NCBI RefSeq assembly: GCF_002929495.1
Contig: NZ_PJJJ01000034.1
Span: 124,001-188,000, forward strand
Direction of reading: 5' to 3'
Length of the DNA: 64,000 nucleotides
Source: Cryobacterium sp. Y82
GTDB taxonomy: Bacteria; Actinomycetota; Actinomycetes; Actinomycetales; Microbacteriaceae
Under the pieces are notes generated by a model. The model was not told the DNA's origin. It was given only the letters and a program-made list of their open reading frames with translations, and searched no databases. Each line of letters opens with the position of its first letter. Position 1 is the first letter of the stretch. The translations under genes and the position numbers were made by a program. Shown piece by piece: positions 51,441 to 61,704 of the stretch.

Positions 51441-54400
51441 GTGAAAAAGCGCACAAACACCAGCACCAGCGTTTCAACCAGCGCCGCGACCAAGCCAGGC
51501 ACCGACGGTCCGGTCGCCGACTCACTGATCAAGCTCGGCCGTTTTCTGCGCCGCGGTGAAACCAGCGAAGACCTGCGCAGCGTGTTCAAGAACGGCGGTC
51601 GCGCCGCTGACTCGTTCTACCGTGACCGCTGGACCCACGACAAAGAGGTGCGCAGCACCCACGGCGTGAACTGCACCGGCAGCTGCTCGTGGAAGGTGTA
51701 CGTCAAAGACGGCATCATCACCTGGGAGACCCAGCAGACCGACTATCCCAGTGTCGGCCCGGACAGCCCCGAATACGAACCCCGCGGCTGCCCCCGCGGT
51801 GCAGCGTTCAGCTGGTACACCTACTCGCCCACTAGGGTGCGCTACCCCTACGTGCGCGGCGTACTGCTAAACCTCTTCCGCGAAGCGAAGGCCCGCCTGG
51901 GCGACCCCGTGCTGGCCTGGGCGGAGATCACCGGTAACCCCGAGACCGCACGGCAGTACAAGAGCGCCCGCGGCCAGGGCGGACTGGTGCGGGCAAGCTG
52001 GGATGAGGCCGCCGAAATCGTCGCTGCCGCCCACGTGCACACCATCAAAAAGTACGGCCCGGACCGGGTCGTGGGCTTCAGCCCGATTCCGGCCATGTCG
52101 ATCGTGTCGCAGGGTGTCGGTAACCGCTTCATCTCGCTGCTCGGCGGCACCATGCTCTCGTTCTATGACTGGTATGCCGACCTGCCGGTGGCCAGCCCGC
52201 AGGTGTTCGGCGACCAAACCGACGTACCCGAATCGGCCGACTGGTGGAACTCGAGCTACCTCATCATGTGGGGCTCCAACGTTCCCGTCACCCGCACCCC
52301 CGACGCACACTTCATGGTCGAAGCCCGCTACCGCGGCCAGAAGGTCGTCACCGTTTCGCCCGACTACGCCGACAATTCCAAGTTCGCCGACGAATGGCTC
52401 GCCGCGCATCCAGGCACCGACGGCGCCCTCGCCCTCGCCATGGGCCACGTCGTGCTCAAGGAATTCCTGGTCGACCGCCGCACCCCGCGTTTCGTCGAGT
52501 ACATGAAGAAATTCAGCGACTCGTCCTACCTGATCGCTCTCACCCCGCGCCAGGACGCCTGGGTCCCCGGCAAGTTTCTGACGGCCGACGCGCTGCCCGG
52601 CACCGACGCATCCGTGTCGAGCGCCGCCTTCAAGACCGTCATGCTCGACGAGAACGCCGAACCGTTCGTGCCGAACGGTTCGATCGGTCACCGGTTCAGC
52701 GAGGCCGACAAGGGCAAGTGGAACCTCGACCTCGAGGGCCGCGACCCGCTGCTCTCCATAGCGGATGCCCCCGACTACGACGGGCGCGCAGTGGCGATCG
52801 ACCTGCCCCGCTTCGACATCACGCCCGACGCCGAGCACGATACTGCGGGTCAACAGCACGCTGGAGCGGCCGGAATCGTGCGCCGCGGCGTGCCCGTTCG
52901 CGTCGTCGCCGGTGTGCTGGTGACGACGGTATTCGACCTGCTGCTCGCGCAGTACGGTGTCGGCCGCGACGGACTTCCGGGTGAGTGGCCCACCGGTTAT
53001 GATGACGCGTCGACGCCGGGCACCCCGGCCTGGCAGGAAGAGATCACCTCGGTGCCGTGGCAGGCCGCCGCGCGTATCGGTCGTGAATTTGCGCAGAACG
53101 CCGAGGACTCGCAGGGCCGGTCGATGATTCTGATGGGCGCGGGCACCAACCACTGGTTCCACTCCGACACCATCTACCGTGCGTTTCTCGCGCTCACCAC
53201 CATGACCGGCTGCCAGGGCGTGAACGGCGGCGGCTGGGCCCACTATGTCGGCCAGGAGAAGGTGCGCCCGCTCACCGGCTACGGCCAGTATGCGTTCGGC
53301 CTGGACTGGGTGCGCCCGCCGCGCCAGATGATCGGCACCGGGTTCTTCTACCTCGCCACCGACCAGTGGCGCTATGACGGCCTCAGCGCCGACACCCTGG
53401 CGAGCCCGCTCGGCACCGGGATATTCAAGGGACGCACCACCGCGGACACCATGGTCGAATCGGCCAAACGCGGCTGGATGCCCAGCTATCCCACCTTCAA
53501 CCGCAACTCGCTCGACCTGGTCGACGATGCGACCGCTGCGGGCGTCGAACCGGCCGAATACGTCGTTGATTCGCTCAGGGACGGTTCGCTCGAGTTCTCC
53601 TGCGAAGACCCCGACGCCCCCGAGAACTTTCCGCGCGTGCTCGTGGTGTGGCGGGCCAACGTGCTCGGCTCCTCGGGCAAGGGCAACGAGTATTTCCTCA
53701 AGCACCTGCTCGGGGCGCCCTCCGCGGTGCGCGCCGTCGAATCGATGCCGGCTCGCCGCCCGAAAACCATGAAATGGCATGAGAGCGCGCCGGAGGGCAA
53801 GCTCGACCTCATGGTCACGAGCGATTTCCGCATGACGTCGACGACTATTTACAGCGACGTGGTCTTGCCGCCGGCCACCTGGTATGAGAAGAACGATCTC
53901 TCGACAACGGACATGCATCCGTTTATTCACTCGTTCAACCCGGCCATCGCGCCGCCGTGGCAGTCGAAGACCGACTTCGACATCTTTCACGTGCTCGCCG
54001 CGAAGATCTCAGAGATGTCGGTGACTCACCTCGGTAAGCGTAAGGACCTGGTCGCTGCTCCCCTGCAGCACGACACCCCAGACGGCATGGCCACCCCGCA
54101 CGGCACCGTGCTGAACGACCAGCCGCTCATTCCCGGGGTCACCATGCCGAAGCTCGTCGTCGTCGAACGGGATTATCCGGCTTTCGCCGCGCAGCTCGGC
54201 GCGCTCGGACCGCTCACCGAAAAACTCGGCATGGTCACCAAGGGCGTGAAATTTAACCCCGACGTAGAGGTCGCCTACCTCGGTAAGAAGAACGGCCTGG
54301 TGCCCAGTGGGCCGGCCGCTGGCCGCCCGCGCCTGTCGACGGCGATTCACGCCTGCGAAATGGTCCTTGCCCTCTCGGGCACCACCAACGGCCGCCTCGG

Positions 54401-55229
54401 CACCCAGGGCTTTCGGCAGCTCGAGGAACGCACCGGCGTCAAGCTGGCCCAACTGGCCAGCGACAACGAGGGTCGCCGATTCAGCTACCCGGATGTTCAG
54501 GGCGCGCCGGTTCCGGTGCTCACCTCCCCGGAATGGTCCGGCTCCGAGCATGGTGGTCGCCGCTACAGCGCCTTCACCATCAACGTCGAGCACCTGAAGC
54601 CCTGGCACACCCTCACCGGCCGTCAGCACTTCTACCTCGACCACGACTGGATGATCGAACTGGGCGAGCAGCTGCCCATTTTTCGGCCGCCGCTGGACAT
54701 GCACCGGTTGTTCGACGACTCGATCGTCGGCGCCACGACCGCGACCGGGGCGACGGGCTCTGCCGGGCATGCCGAGGTCGCCGTGCGCTACCTGACCCCG
54801 CACTCGAAGTGGTCGATCCACTCCGAATATCAGGACAACCTGCTCATGCTCTCGCTCTCGCGTGGCGGGCCGACCATCTGGATGAGCCCGCAGGACGCCG
54901 ACAAGATCGGCGTGCGCGACAACGAGTGGATCGAGTCGTACAACCGCAACGGCGTCGTCGTGGCGCGAGCAATCGTCTCGCACCGCATGCCGGAAGGCAC
55001 CGTGTACATGTACCACGCGAAGGACCGCACCATCAACGTGCCGGTCGCTGAAACCAGCGGTATGCGCGGTGGCACCAACAACTCGCTCACCCGCATCCTC
55101 TTGAAACCGTCTCACCTGATCGGCGGCTACGCCCAGCTGTCCTTCGCCTTCAACTACCTCGGCCCGACCGGGAACCAACGCGACGAGGTCACCGTGATTC
55201 GTCGTCGCAGCCAGAAAGTGGACTACTAA
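51441..55229 (+). CDS. narG: Respiratory nitrate reductase alpha subunit NarG
   Basis: 1262 residues, near the E. coli length (1247). FS0 ligands His74, Cys78, Cys82 and Cys117 (STHGVNCTGSCSW, GCPRGAAF); molybdenum ligand Asp243 in FYDWYADLPVASP. Binds Mo-bisMGD and reduces nitrate to nitrite on the cytosolic side of the membrane. GTG start with AAGGGA upstream. It has no twin-Arg signal, as in other NarG. First of four coupled nar genes (TAATG overlap with narH). Confidence 0.97.
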   Translation: MKKRTNTSTSVSTSAATKPGTDGPVADSLIKLGRFLRRGETSEDLRSVFKNGGRAADSFYRDRWTHDKEVRSTHGVNCTGSCSWKVYVKDGIITWETQQTDYPSVGPDSPEYEPRGCPRGAAFSWYTYSPTRVRYPYVRGVLLNLFREAKARLGDPVLAWAEITGNPETARQYKSARGQGGLVRASWDEAAEIVAAAHVHTIKKYGPDRVVGFSPIPAMSIVSQGVGNRFISLLGGTMLSFYDWYADLPVASPQVFGDQTDVPESADWWNSSYLIMWGSNVPVTRTPDAHFMVEARYRGQKVVTVSPDYADNSKFADEWLAAHPGTDGALALAMGHVVLKEFLVDRRTPRFVEYMKKFSDSSYLIALTPRQDAWVPGKFLTADALPGTDASVSSAAFKTVMLDENAEPFVPNGSIGHRFSEADKGKWNLDLEGRDPLLSIADAPDYDGRAVAIDLPRFDITPDAEHDTAGQQHAGAAGIVRRGVPVRVVAGVLVTTVFDLLLAQYGVGRDGLPGEWPTGYDDASTPGTPAWQEEITSVPWQAAARIGREFAQNAEDSQGRSMILMGAGTNHWFHSDTIYRAFLALTTMTGCQGVNGGGWAHYVGQEKVRPLTGYGQYAFGLDWVRPPRQMIGTGFFYLATDQWRYDGLSADTLASPLGTGIFKGRTTADTMVESAKRGWMPSYPTFNRNSLDLVDDATAAGVEPAEYVVDSLRDGSLEFSCEDPDAPENFPRVLVVWRANVLGSSGKGNEYFLKHLLGAPSAVRAVESMPARRPKTMKWHESAPEGKLDLMVTSDFRMTSTTIYSDVVLPPATWYEKNDLSTTDMHPFIHSFNPAIAPPWQSKTDFDIFHVLAAKISEMSVTHLGKRKDLVAAPLQHDTPDGMATPHGTVLNDQPLIPGVTMPKLVVVERDYPAFAAQLGALGPLTEKLGMVTKGVKFNPDVEVAYLGKKNGLVPSGPAAGRPRLSTAIHACEMVLALSGTTNGRLGTQGFRQLEERTGVKLAQLASDNEGRRFSYPDVQGAPVPVLTSPEWSGSEHGGRRYSAFTINVEHLKPWHTLTGRQHFYLDHDWMIELGEQLPIFRPPLDMHRLFDDSIVGATTATGATGSAGHAEVAVRYLTPHSKWSIHSEYQDNLLMLSLSRGGPTIWMSPQDADKIGVRDNEWIESYNRNGVVVARAIVSHRMPEGTVYMYHAKDRTINVPVAETSGMRGGTNNSLTRILLKPSHLIGGYAQLSFAFNYLGPTGNQRDEVTVIRRRSQKVDY

Positions 55230-56896
55230 TGCGTGTTATGGCCCAGATGTCGATGATTATGAACCTCGACAAGTGCATCGGGTGTCACACCTGCTCCGTC
55301 ACCTGCAAGCAGGTGTGGACCAACCGCACCGGTGTCGAGTACGCCTGGTTCAACAATGTGGAGACGCGGCCCGGCATCGGCTACCCGCGCGAATACGAAA
55401 ACCAGGAGAAGTGGAAGGGCGGCTGGGTGCGTAACAAGCGCGGCCGCCTGCAGCTAAAGGCCGGCGGGCGGCTGAAGAAGCTCTCGCAGATCTTCAACAA
55501 CCCCAACCTGCCGCAAATCGACGACTATTACGAGCCGTGGACCTACGACTACGACATGCTCACCACCGCCCCGGCCGGCACCCAAAGCCCGGTCGCACGC
55601 CCGAAGTCGCTCCTGACCGGCCACGATATGGACATCAAGTGGTCAGGCAACTGGGACGACAACCTCGGCGGCTCGCAGGAAACTGCCGCGCAGGACCCGA
55701 TTCTCGCCACGATGAGCGAGCACGTGAAGATGGAGTTCGAAGAGACCTTCATGTTCTACCTGCCGCGTATCTGCGAGCACTGCCTCAACCCCGCCTGCGT
55801 CGCGGCCTGCCCGTCCGGTGCCATGTATAAGCGTGAAGAAGACGGCATCGTGCTCGTGGACGAAGACGGATGCCGCGGCTGGCGCATGTGCGTCTCCGCC
55901 TGCCCCTATAAGAAGGTGTACTTCAACCACAAAACAGGCAAGGCCGAGAAGTGCACGCTCTGCTACCCGTTGATCGAGCAGGGTAAGCCCACCATCTGCT
56001 CCGAAACCTGTGTCGGACGCCTGCGCTACCTGGGTCTCATGCTCTACGACGCCGACGCGGTGCTCGCTGCGGCCTCGATCGAAAATGATCAGGACCTGCA
56101 GGGCGCCCAGCGCGCCTGCTTTCTCGACCCGTTCGACCCCGAGGTCATCGCCGCAGCCAAGGCGGAGGGCATGGCCGATGACTGGATCGAAGCCGCCCAG
56201 AACAGCCCCATCTACAAGCTCATCTCCGAGTACGAGATCGCCCTGCCGCTGCACCCGGAATACCGCACCATGCCGATGGTCTGGTACATCCCCCCACTCT
56301 CCCCGGTGGTCGACGTCGTGAGCAACTCGGGTAGCGACGGGGAAGACGCCCGCACCCTGTTCGCCGCGATCGACAAGCTGCGCATCCCGGTGGAATACCT
56401 CGCCGGACTGTTCTCGGCCGGCGACGTCGTTCCGGTCGAGCTGTCGCTGCGCAAGCTCGCCGCGATGCGCGCCTATATGCGTGACATCAACCTCGGCAAC
56501 GAGCCCGACGAGCGCATCCCGAACGCGGTCGGCATGACCGGTGAGACCATCCAGGCCATGTACCGGCTGCTGGCCATCGCCAAGTACGAAGACCGCTACG
56601 TCATTCCCAAGGCCCACGTCGAGACCGCACGGGAGCTCGAAGAGCTCGGCTGCTCGCTCGACACCGACGGCGGCCCCGGCATGGGCGGGCCAGGCTCTGC
56701 CGGGCACAGTGGCCCATACGGCAATACCGTCGGCATGCCGCTCGGCGCCACGGTCGACAACTACAACACGATGACCGGGCGCCCAAGTGCGACCGCGCCG
56801 ACCACCCCGGGCCGGGTCAACCTGCTCAACTGGAACGGTAATGGAGCGCCCCAGGGTATGTTCCCGCCGATAGCGGATGCAGGGAGCCCCGCATGA
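55229..56896 (+). CDS. narH: Nitrate reductase beta subunit NarH
   Basis: 555 residues carrying four Fe-S clusters: DKCIGCHTCSVTCKQVW, CEHCLNPACVAACPSG, CRGWRMCVSACPYKK (Trp in place of one Cys, the mark of the 3Fe-4S cluster) and CTLCYPLIEQGKPTICSETC. Passes electrons from NarI to NarG. C-terminal extension GGPGMGGPGSAG is Gly/Pro-rich. Overlaps narJ by 4 bp. Confidence 0.97.
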   Translation: MRVMAQMSMIMNLDKCIGCHTCSVTCKQVWTNRTGVEYAWFNNVETRPGIGYPREYENQEKWKGGWVRNKRGRLQLKAGGRLKKLSQIFNNPNLPQIDDYYEPWTYDYDMLTTAPAGTQSPVARPKSLLTGHDMDIKWSGNWDDNLGGSQETAAQDPILATMSEHVKMEFEETFMFYLPRICEHCLNPACVAACPSGAMYKREEDGIVLVDEDGCRGWRMCVSACPYKKVYFNHKTGKAEKCTLCYPLIEQGKPTICSETCVGRLRYLGLMLYDADAVLAAASIENDQDLQGAQRACFLDPFDPEVIAAAKAEGMADDWIEAAQNSPIYKLISEYEIALPLHPEYRTMPMVWYIPPLSPVVDVVSNSGSDGEDARTLFAAIDKLRIPVEYLAGLFSAGDVVPVELSLRKLAAMRAYMRDINLGNEPDERIPNAVGMTGETIQAMYRLLAIAKYEDRYVIPKAHVETARELEELGCSLDTDGGPGMGGPGSAGHSGPYGNTVGMPLGATVDNYNTMTGRPSATAPTTPGRVNLLNWNGNGAPQGMFPPIADAGSPA

Positions 56897-57618
56897 GTGT
56901 CGGCACCCTCAACGCACGGATGAACTTCGGCTTTCGGGCGCCTAAGACGGCTCCGCGAGCAATCGCGGCCGTTCCGCTGACGCCCGAGCAGGGGGTGATC
57001 GCGCACATGGCGGCATCGATTCTGCTCGACTACCCCACGCCCGAGCGGCGGGCGCAGTTTTCGCTGGTGGAGGCATCCGTTGCGGATCTGCCCGGCGAGC
57101 TGCGCCGCAGCTTTGCAGCGTTCTTCACGGCGGTCAACCCGCTCAGCGAGCAACAGCTTGAAACGCACTTCACCGCGACCTTCGACCTGAAACGCAAGTG
57201 CTGCCCGTACCTCACCTATTACGCGGCCGGCGATACCCGCCGCCGCGGTATGGCACTGGTGCGGTTTGTCGAAGCTTACCGGGCGGCCGGCTGGCAGGTG
57301 GATGCCGACGAACTGCCCGACTACCTGCCGATGGTGCTGGAATTCTCGGCGCTGTCGGACTCCCCGATCGCGCAGGAACTGCTCGCCGCGCACCGGGACG
57401 GCATCGAGGTCTTGCGCACGGCGCTCGCCAAGTTCGACAGTCCCTACGCCCGCGTCGTGGAGGCGGTGTCGCTGTCGTTGCCCGTGATCGACGACGAGAC
57501 CCGCGAACGCTACCTCAACCTCGTGAACGAGGGACCGCCGACCGAGACGGTCGGCATGACCTACCTCGGCAATCTGAAACCGTTTTCCGCGCACGAAAAT
57601 GAGGAAGTACGCCGATGA
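56893..57618 (+). CDS. narJ: Nitrate reductase assembly chaperone NarJ
   Basis: 241 residues of the TorD/NarJ family, cytosolic. LLDYPTPERRAQFSLVEASV, FTATFDLKRKCCPYLTYYAA and RRRGMALVRFVEAYRAAGW are typical. Binds the NarG N-terminus and helps molybdenum cofactor insertion and membrane attachment. Coupled to narH and narI by ATGA overlaps. Confidence 0.95.
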   Translation: MSVGTLNARMNFGFRAPKTAPRAIAAVPLTPEQGVIAHMAASILLDYPTPERRAQFSLVEASVADLPGELRRSFAAFFTAVNPLSEQQLETHFTATFDLKRKCCPYLTYYAAGDTRRRGMALVRFVEAYRAAGWQVDADELPDYLPMVLEFSALSDSPIAQELLAAHRDGIEVLRTALAKFDSPYARVVEAVSLSLPVIDDETRERYLNLVNEGPPTETVGMTYLGNLKPFSAHENEEVRR

Positions 57619-58373
57619 CCGCCTGGGATTATCTGCTCTGGGTCGCCTTTCCCTATGCCGCTTCTGGCGTGTTCGTGGTCGGCCACCTGCTGCGCTACCG
57701 CTACGACCAGTTCGGCTGGACCTCGCGGTCGAGCCAGACTTACGAGAACCGGCTGCTGCGGTGGGGGTCGCCCATGTTTCACTACGGCATCCTCATGGTG
57801 ATCGGCGGGCATATCGTCGGCCTGTTCATTCCCAAGCCCTGGCTGGAATTCTTCGGCGTGACCGAGCACATGTACCACCTCGGCGCCACCTGGCTGGGCA
57901 GTTTCGCGGCCGTGCTCACCGTTGCCGGGCTCGCCATTCTGATCTACCGGCGTCGCCTGACCAAACGGGTGTTACTGGTCACGACGGTGATGGACAAGGT
58001 CATGTACGTGTTCCTGGCCAGTACGATCACCTTTGGTACGACGGCCACCGTGCTGTACCAAATCTTCGGTGGCGGCTACGACTACCGAGGGTCAATCTCA
58101 CCCTGGATCCGCTCACTGTACAGCCTGCAGCCCGACCCGTCGCTCATGAGCGATGTGCCGTTCTTCTTTCAACTGCACGTGCTCACGGCGACCGCTCTGT
58201 TTCTGCTGTGGCCCTTCACCCGACTGGTGCACGTGTTCTCGGCGCCGCTCGGCTACCTCGTGCGCCCCTACGTGGTGTACCGTTCCCGCGACAACCCTCG
58301 TGGTGCCGGATCGCGCTCGCCACGCCGCGGCTGGGAGAAAAGCGAGCGCCCGCTGGAGCGTTCGAGAAAGTAG
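57615..58373 (+). CDS. narI: Nitrate reductase gamma subunit NarI (cytochrome b)
   Basis: 252 residues, five membrane helices. Haem ligands in the expected pairs: HYGILMVIGGH (His-x9-His) in helix 2 and FQLHVLTATALFLLWPF ... RLVHVFS in helix 5. Oxidises menaquinol outside and passes electrons to NarH. C-terminal tail is basic. Last gene of narGHJI. Confidence 0.96.
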   Translation: MTAWDYLLWVAFPYAASGVFVVGHLLRYRYDQFGWTSRSSQTYENRLLRWGSPMFHYGILMVIGGHIVGLFIPKPWLEFFGVTEHMYHLGATWLGSFAAVLTVAGLAILIYRRRLTKRVLLVTTVMDKVMYVFLASTITFGTTATVLYQIFGGGYDYRGSISPWIRSLYSLQPDPSLMSDVPFFFQLHVLTATALFLLWPFTRLVHVFSAPLGYLVRPYVVYRSRDNPRGAGSRSPRRGWEKSERPLERSRK

Positions 58374-58382
58374 TCTTTTTTT

Positions 58383-58736
58383 ATGGTGCGGATCAAGAGG
58401 GCGTATGAGGCGGCATCCGCTGACGATGGATGCCGGGTGCTGGTTGATCGACTCTGGCCGCGCGGTGTCTCGAAGGAGAGCGCCGAGCTCGATGAGTGGC
58501 TGAAAGAGGTCGCGCCGTCACCCAGGCTGCGCAGCTGGTGGAAGCACGACCCGAAGCGTATGGACGAGTTCGCCGTGCGGTACCGCGCCGAACTCGACGG
58601 CAATCCGGAGACCCAGGCGGCCGTCGTGCAGCTTCGGGCGCTTGCCGCGGCCGGCGTGACGACCTTGATCTATGGAGCCAAGGACCCACAGGTGAACCAT
58701 GCTCGGGTGCTCGCTAAATTCCTGCAGGAGAAGTAG
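58383..58736 (+). CDS. DUF488 family protein
   Basis: 117 residues. RIKRAYEAASADDGCRVLVD, RLWPRGVSKESAELDEWLKE, SWWKHDPKRMDEFAVRY and LIYGAKDPQVNHARVL are the DUF488 blocks. Function unknown. Starts 9 bp after narI and reads as part of the nar transcription unit; the association may be physiological. Confidence 0.92.
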   Translation: MVRIKRAYEAASADDGCRVLVDRLWPRGVSKESAELDEWLKEVAPSPRLRSWWKHDPKRMDEFAVRYRAELDGNPETQAAVVQLRALAAAGVTTLIYGAKDPQVNHARVLAKFLQEK

Positions 58737-58871
58737 ACGCACGCGGTCACATTCCGCTCGAAGGAATACTGTGCCCCCGTTGCGCCTTGGGGCTAGAGGC
58801 GCCTGCACGCGGCGGTGGAATCTCAAGGGGCTCCCGCCGCGCGGGTCAGGGGGCGTCGGCATGACTCACGA

Positions 58872-60284
58872 ATGACAATAGAAAGTGTCGAACCAGTGAC
58901 TTCAGTAATTCCCGTCAGTTCCCGCGGCAGCAGATTTCCCAAATGGGTGCGCTCGTTTGGCGTTCAGATCATCGCCGCGCTCATCATCGGTCTCGGTCTC
59001 GGACTCGTGGCCAAATACACCGGCAGTACCGAAGCAAATCCCAACGGTCTCGGTGCGACCCTGAAAATTATCGGGTCGAGCTACGTTTCGCTGCTGCAAG
59101 CTGCCGTCGTACCGCTTATCTTCACCGCAGTGGTCAGCTCCATCGCGAACCTGCGCGAAGTGTCGAACGCGGCGAAGCTGGCCTGGAACACCCTTCTCTG
59201 GTTTGCCATCACCGCGTTGATTGCCGTTCTGATCGGCATCGGACTGGGCGTGCTGGTGCGACCGGGAGCGGGAACGGGCATTACTGAGAACGCCGAATAC
59301 ACCGGCAAGACCGGCGACTGGTGGGCATTTCTGACCGGGCTCTTCCCGAAGAACTTCCTCGGCCTCGGCGCCAACACCTCCGTCGTTGATGGCATCGCGA
59401 GCACCACCGTCAGCTTTAACGTGTTGCAGATTCTCGTCATCGCCATCGTGGTGGGCATTGCCGCGTTGAAGGTGGGCAAAGCGGCCGAGCCATTCCTAAA
59501 CCTCAACGCCTCGGCTCTCGCGGTCATTCAAAAGGTGCTCTGGTGGATTATTCGCGTCGCGCCGCTCGGCACGATCGGCCTGATCGGAAACGCGGTCGCG
59601 GTTTACGGCTGGGACACCATGGGGTCGCTGGGCAAGTTCGCCGTCACCATCTACATTGGCCTCATCCTGGTACTGTTCGTGGTCTACCCGGTGCTGATCA
59701 AGTCTCACGGTCTCTCCGTCAAGCAGTACTACTCCGGTGTCTGGCCGGCCGTTCAGCTGGGCTTCGTGTCACGCTCATCCATCGGCACCCTTCCGCTGAC
59801 GCAGCGCGTCACGGAGCGCAGCCTGGGCGTACCGCGCGGATACGCATCCTTCGCTGTTCCCCTGGGAGCGACGACCAAGATGGACGGTTGCGCGGCGATC
59901 TACCCCGCCGTCGCCGCCATCTTTGTGGCTGAGTTCTTTGGAATTCAGCTGGACCTCACCCAGTACCTTCTTATCGTTTTGGTATCCGTGCTGGGTTCTG
60001 CAGCCACGGCCGGCACCACGGGCGCCGTCGTCATGCTGACGCTGACCCTGTCAACGCTGGGTCTGCCGCTGGCCGGGGTTGGCCTGCTGCTGGCCATCGA
60101 TCCGCTCATCGACATGGGCCGCACCGCCGTGAATGTAGCGGGTCAGGCCCTCGTGCCCACGATCGTGGCCAAGCGCCAGGGCATCCTTGACGAGACGCTG
60201 TACAACGCCCCGCGAACCTCGCAGCCCTTTACCGACGATGTGGCGGAGCCTGCGCCCACTGAGCTGGTCGACCAGAAGGTCTAG
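58872..60284 (+). CDS. Dicarboxylate/amino-acid:cation symporter (DAACS, GltP-like)
   Basis: 470 residues from ATG 58872 (an ATG at 58861 is out of frame). Eight helices plus two hairpins. Hairpin 1 has SRSSIGTLPLTQRV (serine-rich), helix 7 GATTKMDGCAAIYPA (NMDG motif with Lys for Asn), hairpin 2 AATAGTTGAVVM and helix 8 DPLIDMGRTAVNV. Takes up C4-dicarboxylates or glutamate with H+ or Na+. The Asn-to-Lys change in NMDG may alter cation coupling. Confidence 0.93.
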   Translation: MTIESVEPVTSVIPVSSRGSRFPKWVRSFGVQIIAALIIGLGLGLVAKYTGSTEANPNGLGATLKIIGSSYVSLLQAAVVPLIFTAVVSSIANLREVSNAAKLAWNTLLWFAITALIAVLIGIGLGVLVRPGAGTGITENAEYTGKTGDWWAFLTGLFPKNFLGLGANTSVVDGIASTTVSFNVLQILVIAIVVGIAALKVGKAAEPFLNLNASALAVIQKVLWWIIRVAPLGTIGLIGNAVAVYGWDTMGSLGKFAVTIYIGLILVLFVVYPVLIKSHGLSVKQYYSGVWPAVQLGFVSRSSIGTLPLTQRVTERSLGVPRGYASFAVPLGATTKMDGCAAIYPAVAAIFVAEFFGIQLDLTQYLLIVLVSVLGSAATAGTTGAVVMLTLTLSTLGLPLAGVGLLLAIDPLIDMGRTAVNVAGQALVPTIVAKRQGILDETLYNAPRTSQPFTDDVAEPAPTELVDQKV

Positions 60285-60292
60285 CCGGCGGC

Positions 60293-61522
60293 TTAGACCT
60301 GGCCCAGGGGGATCGACTCGTTGGCGAGCCGGACCGGATCGACCGGTTCGGCCCGCCGGATGAGCGCCTGCACGGCGTCGTTGACGTCCCAGACATTGAC
60401 GTTCATGCCGGCGACCACCCGGCCGGCGTTCTGCCAGAAGACGATGAATGCGCCGCTGACGGGGTCGCCGCGGTAGACCAGATCGGCGCCGCGAGTGAGC
60501 GGGCCGAAGCCGGAATACTCCATGCCGAGGTCGAACTGGTCGGTGTAGAAGTACGGAATGGCGTCGAAGGACACGTTCTGGCCAAGCATCGCCCGGGCGG
60601 CAGCGGGGCCACCGTTCACGGCATTGGCCCAGTGTTCGCTGCGCAGGTGCTGCGAAATAAGCGGATGCTCGGCGTTAGCCACATCGCCGGCTGCAAACAC
60701 GTGCGGATCGCTCGTTTGCAGGCTCGCGTCGACCAGGATTCCATTGTCGACCCCGAGTTGCGCCTTCTCGGCCAGTTCCACGTTCGGAACCGCGCCGATA
60801 CCCACCAGCACGAGGTCGGCGGGCACAGTTTCACCGCCGACGAGTATCACGCCGGTGACCTGACCGCTGCTTCCGATCAGGCTTTCAACGCTCACGGAGC
60901 GGCGAATGACCACGCCATTGTGCTCGTGCAGGGTCGCGAACAGGTTGCCCAGTTCGTCGCCGAGGGCCGCCGCGAGCGGCACCGCACCGCGCTCGAGAAC
61001 GGTCACCTCATTGCCGAAGGTTCGAGCCGTCGCGGCGACCTCCAGGCCGATCCAACCGGACCCCACGACGACGAGACGTCTGCCGCCGGCGGCCAGCAGG
61101 GAATGCAGAAGCTCGGTGTCGTCGAGGGTGCGCAGGTAGTGCACCCCGCCGAGGGTCGCGCCGGGCACGGCCAGGCGTCGGGGCCGCGACCCTGTGGTCA
61201 GCAGCAGCCGATCGTAGCGCCTGGATTCGCCATCATCGGTCCTGACTCGGTGTGCCGCGAGGTCGAGGTCGACCGCTCGCGTGCCGGGGTGAAATTGCAC
61301 GTCGCGGTCGGTGTACCAGCTCTTGCTTTCGACGAAGACCGACGCCCGGTCGGCGGTGCCGGCGAGATACTCCTTCGACAGCGGCGGTCGAATATAGGGA
61401 AGGTGTTCCTCGGCCCCGATCAGGTGAATCTCACCATCGAAGCCCTCATCGCGCAGCGCACCGGCTGCGCTCGCGCCTGCGAGCGACGCCCCGACGATGA
61501 CAAAAGTCTGCTGACCGGCCAT
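60293..61522 (-). CDS. FAD-dependent pyridine-nucleotide reductase (ferredoxin/rubredoxin reductase-like)
   Basis: 409 residues from ATG 61522. FAD motif FVIVGASLAGASAAGAL, YIRPPLSKEYLAG (typical of BphA4-like ferredoxin reductases), NAD motif LVVVGSGWIGLEVAATA, FAD motif 2 HVFAAGDVANAEH and a C-terminal Reductase_C domain (FDLGMEYSGFGPL, VFWQNAGRVVAGMNVNVWDV). Electron carrier partner is not in the immediate neighbourhood, but the next upstream gene encodes a tiny zinc-ribbon/rubredoxin-like protein. Confidence 0.93.
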   Translation of the reverse strand: MAGQQTFVIVGASLAGASAAGALRDEGFDGEIHLIGAEEHLPYIRPPLSKEYLAGTADRASVFVESKSWYTDRDVQFHPGTRAVDLDLAAHRVRTDDGESRRYDRLLLTTGSRPRRLAVPGATLGGVHYLRTLDDTELLHSLLAAGGRRLVVVGSGWIGLEVAATARTFGNEVTVLERGAVPLAAALGDELGNLFATLHEHNGVVIRRSVSVESLIGSSGQVTGVILVGGETVPADLVLVGIGAVPNVELAEKAQLGVDNGILVDASLQTSDPHVFAAGDVANAEHPLISQHLRSEHWANAVNGGPAAARAMLGQNVSFDAIPYFYTDQFDLGMEYSGFGPLTRGADLVYRGDPVSGAFIVFWQNAGRVVAGMNVNVWDVNDAVQALIRRAEPVDPVRLANESIPLGQV

Positions 61523-61704
61523 ATCGTGGTCCTCCCTCGAAGCGTGCTCTGACTGTACTGCGTTTGGCGGCTTGGGCGAGGGCGGGCGGTTTGCGGGCGG
61601 TGGGGCGGGGTCTGTGCGGGAGGCCGGTGACCCGGATCCGCGGTGGGGCGGCATCCGCTTCAAGGGGTGCCCGACGGATGCCCCGCGCGGGTCGCACAGG
61701 CGGC

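Noticed and set aside
51867-53990. Long minus-strand open frame (over 700 codons) opposite narG
   Set aside because: It is the antisense of a highly conserved narG in GC-rich DNA, with His/Arg/Val-rich composition and no domain; several similar antisense frames occur opposite other genes.
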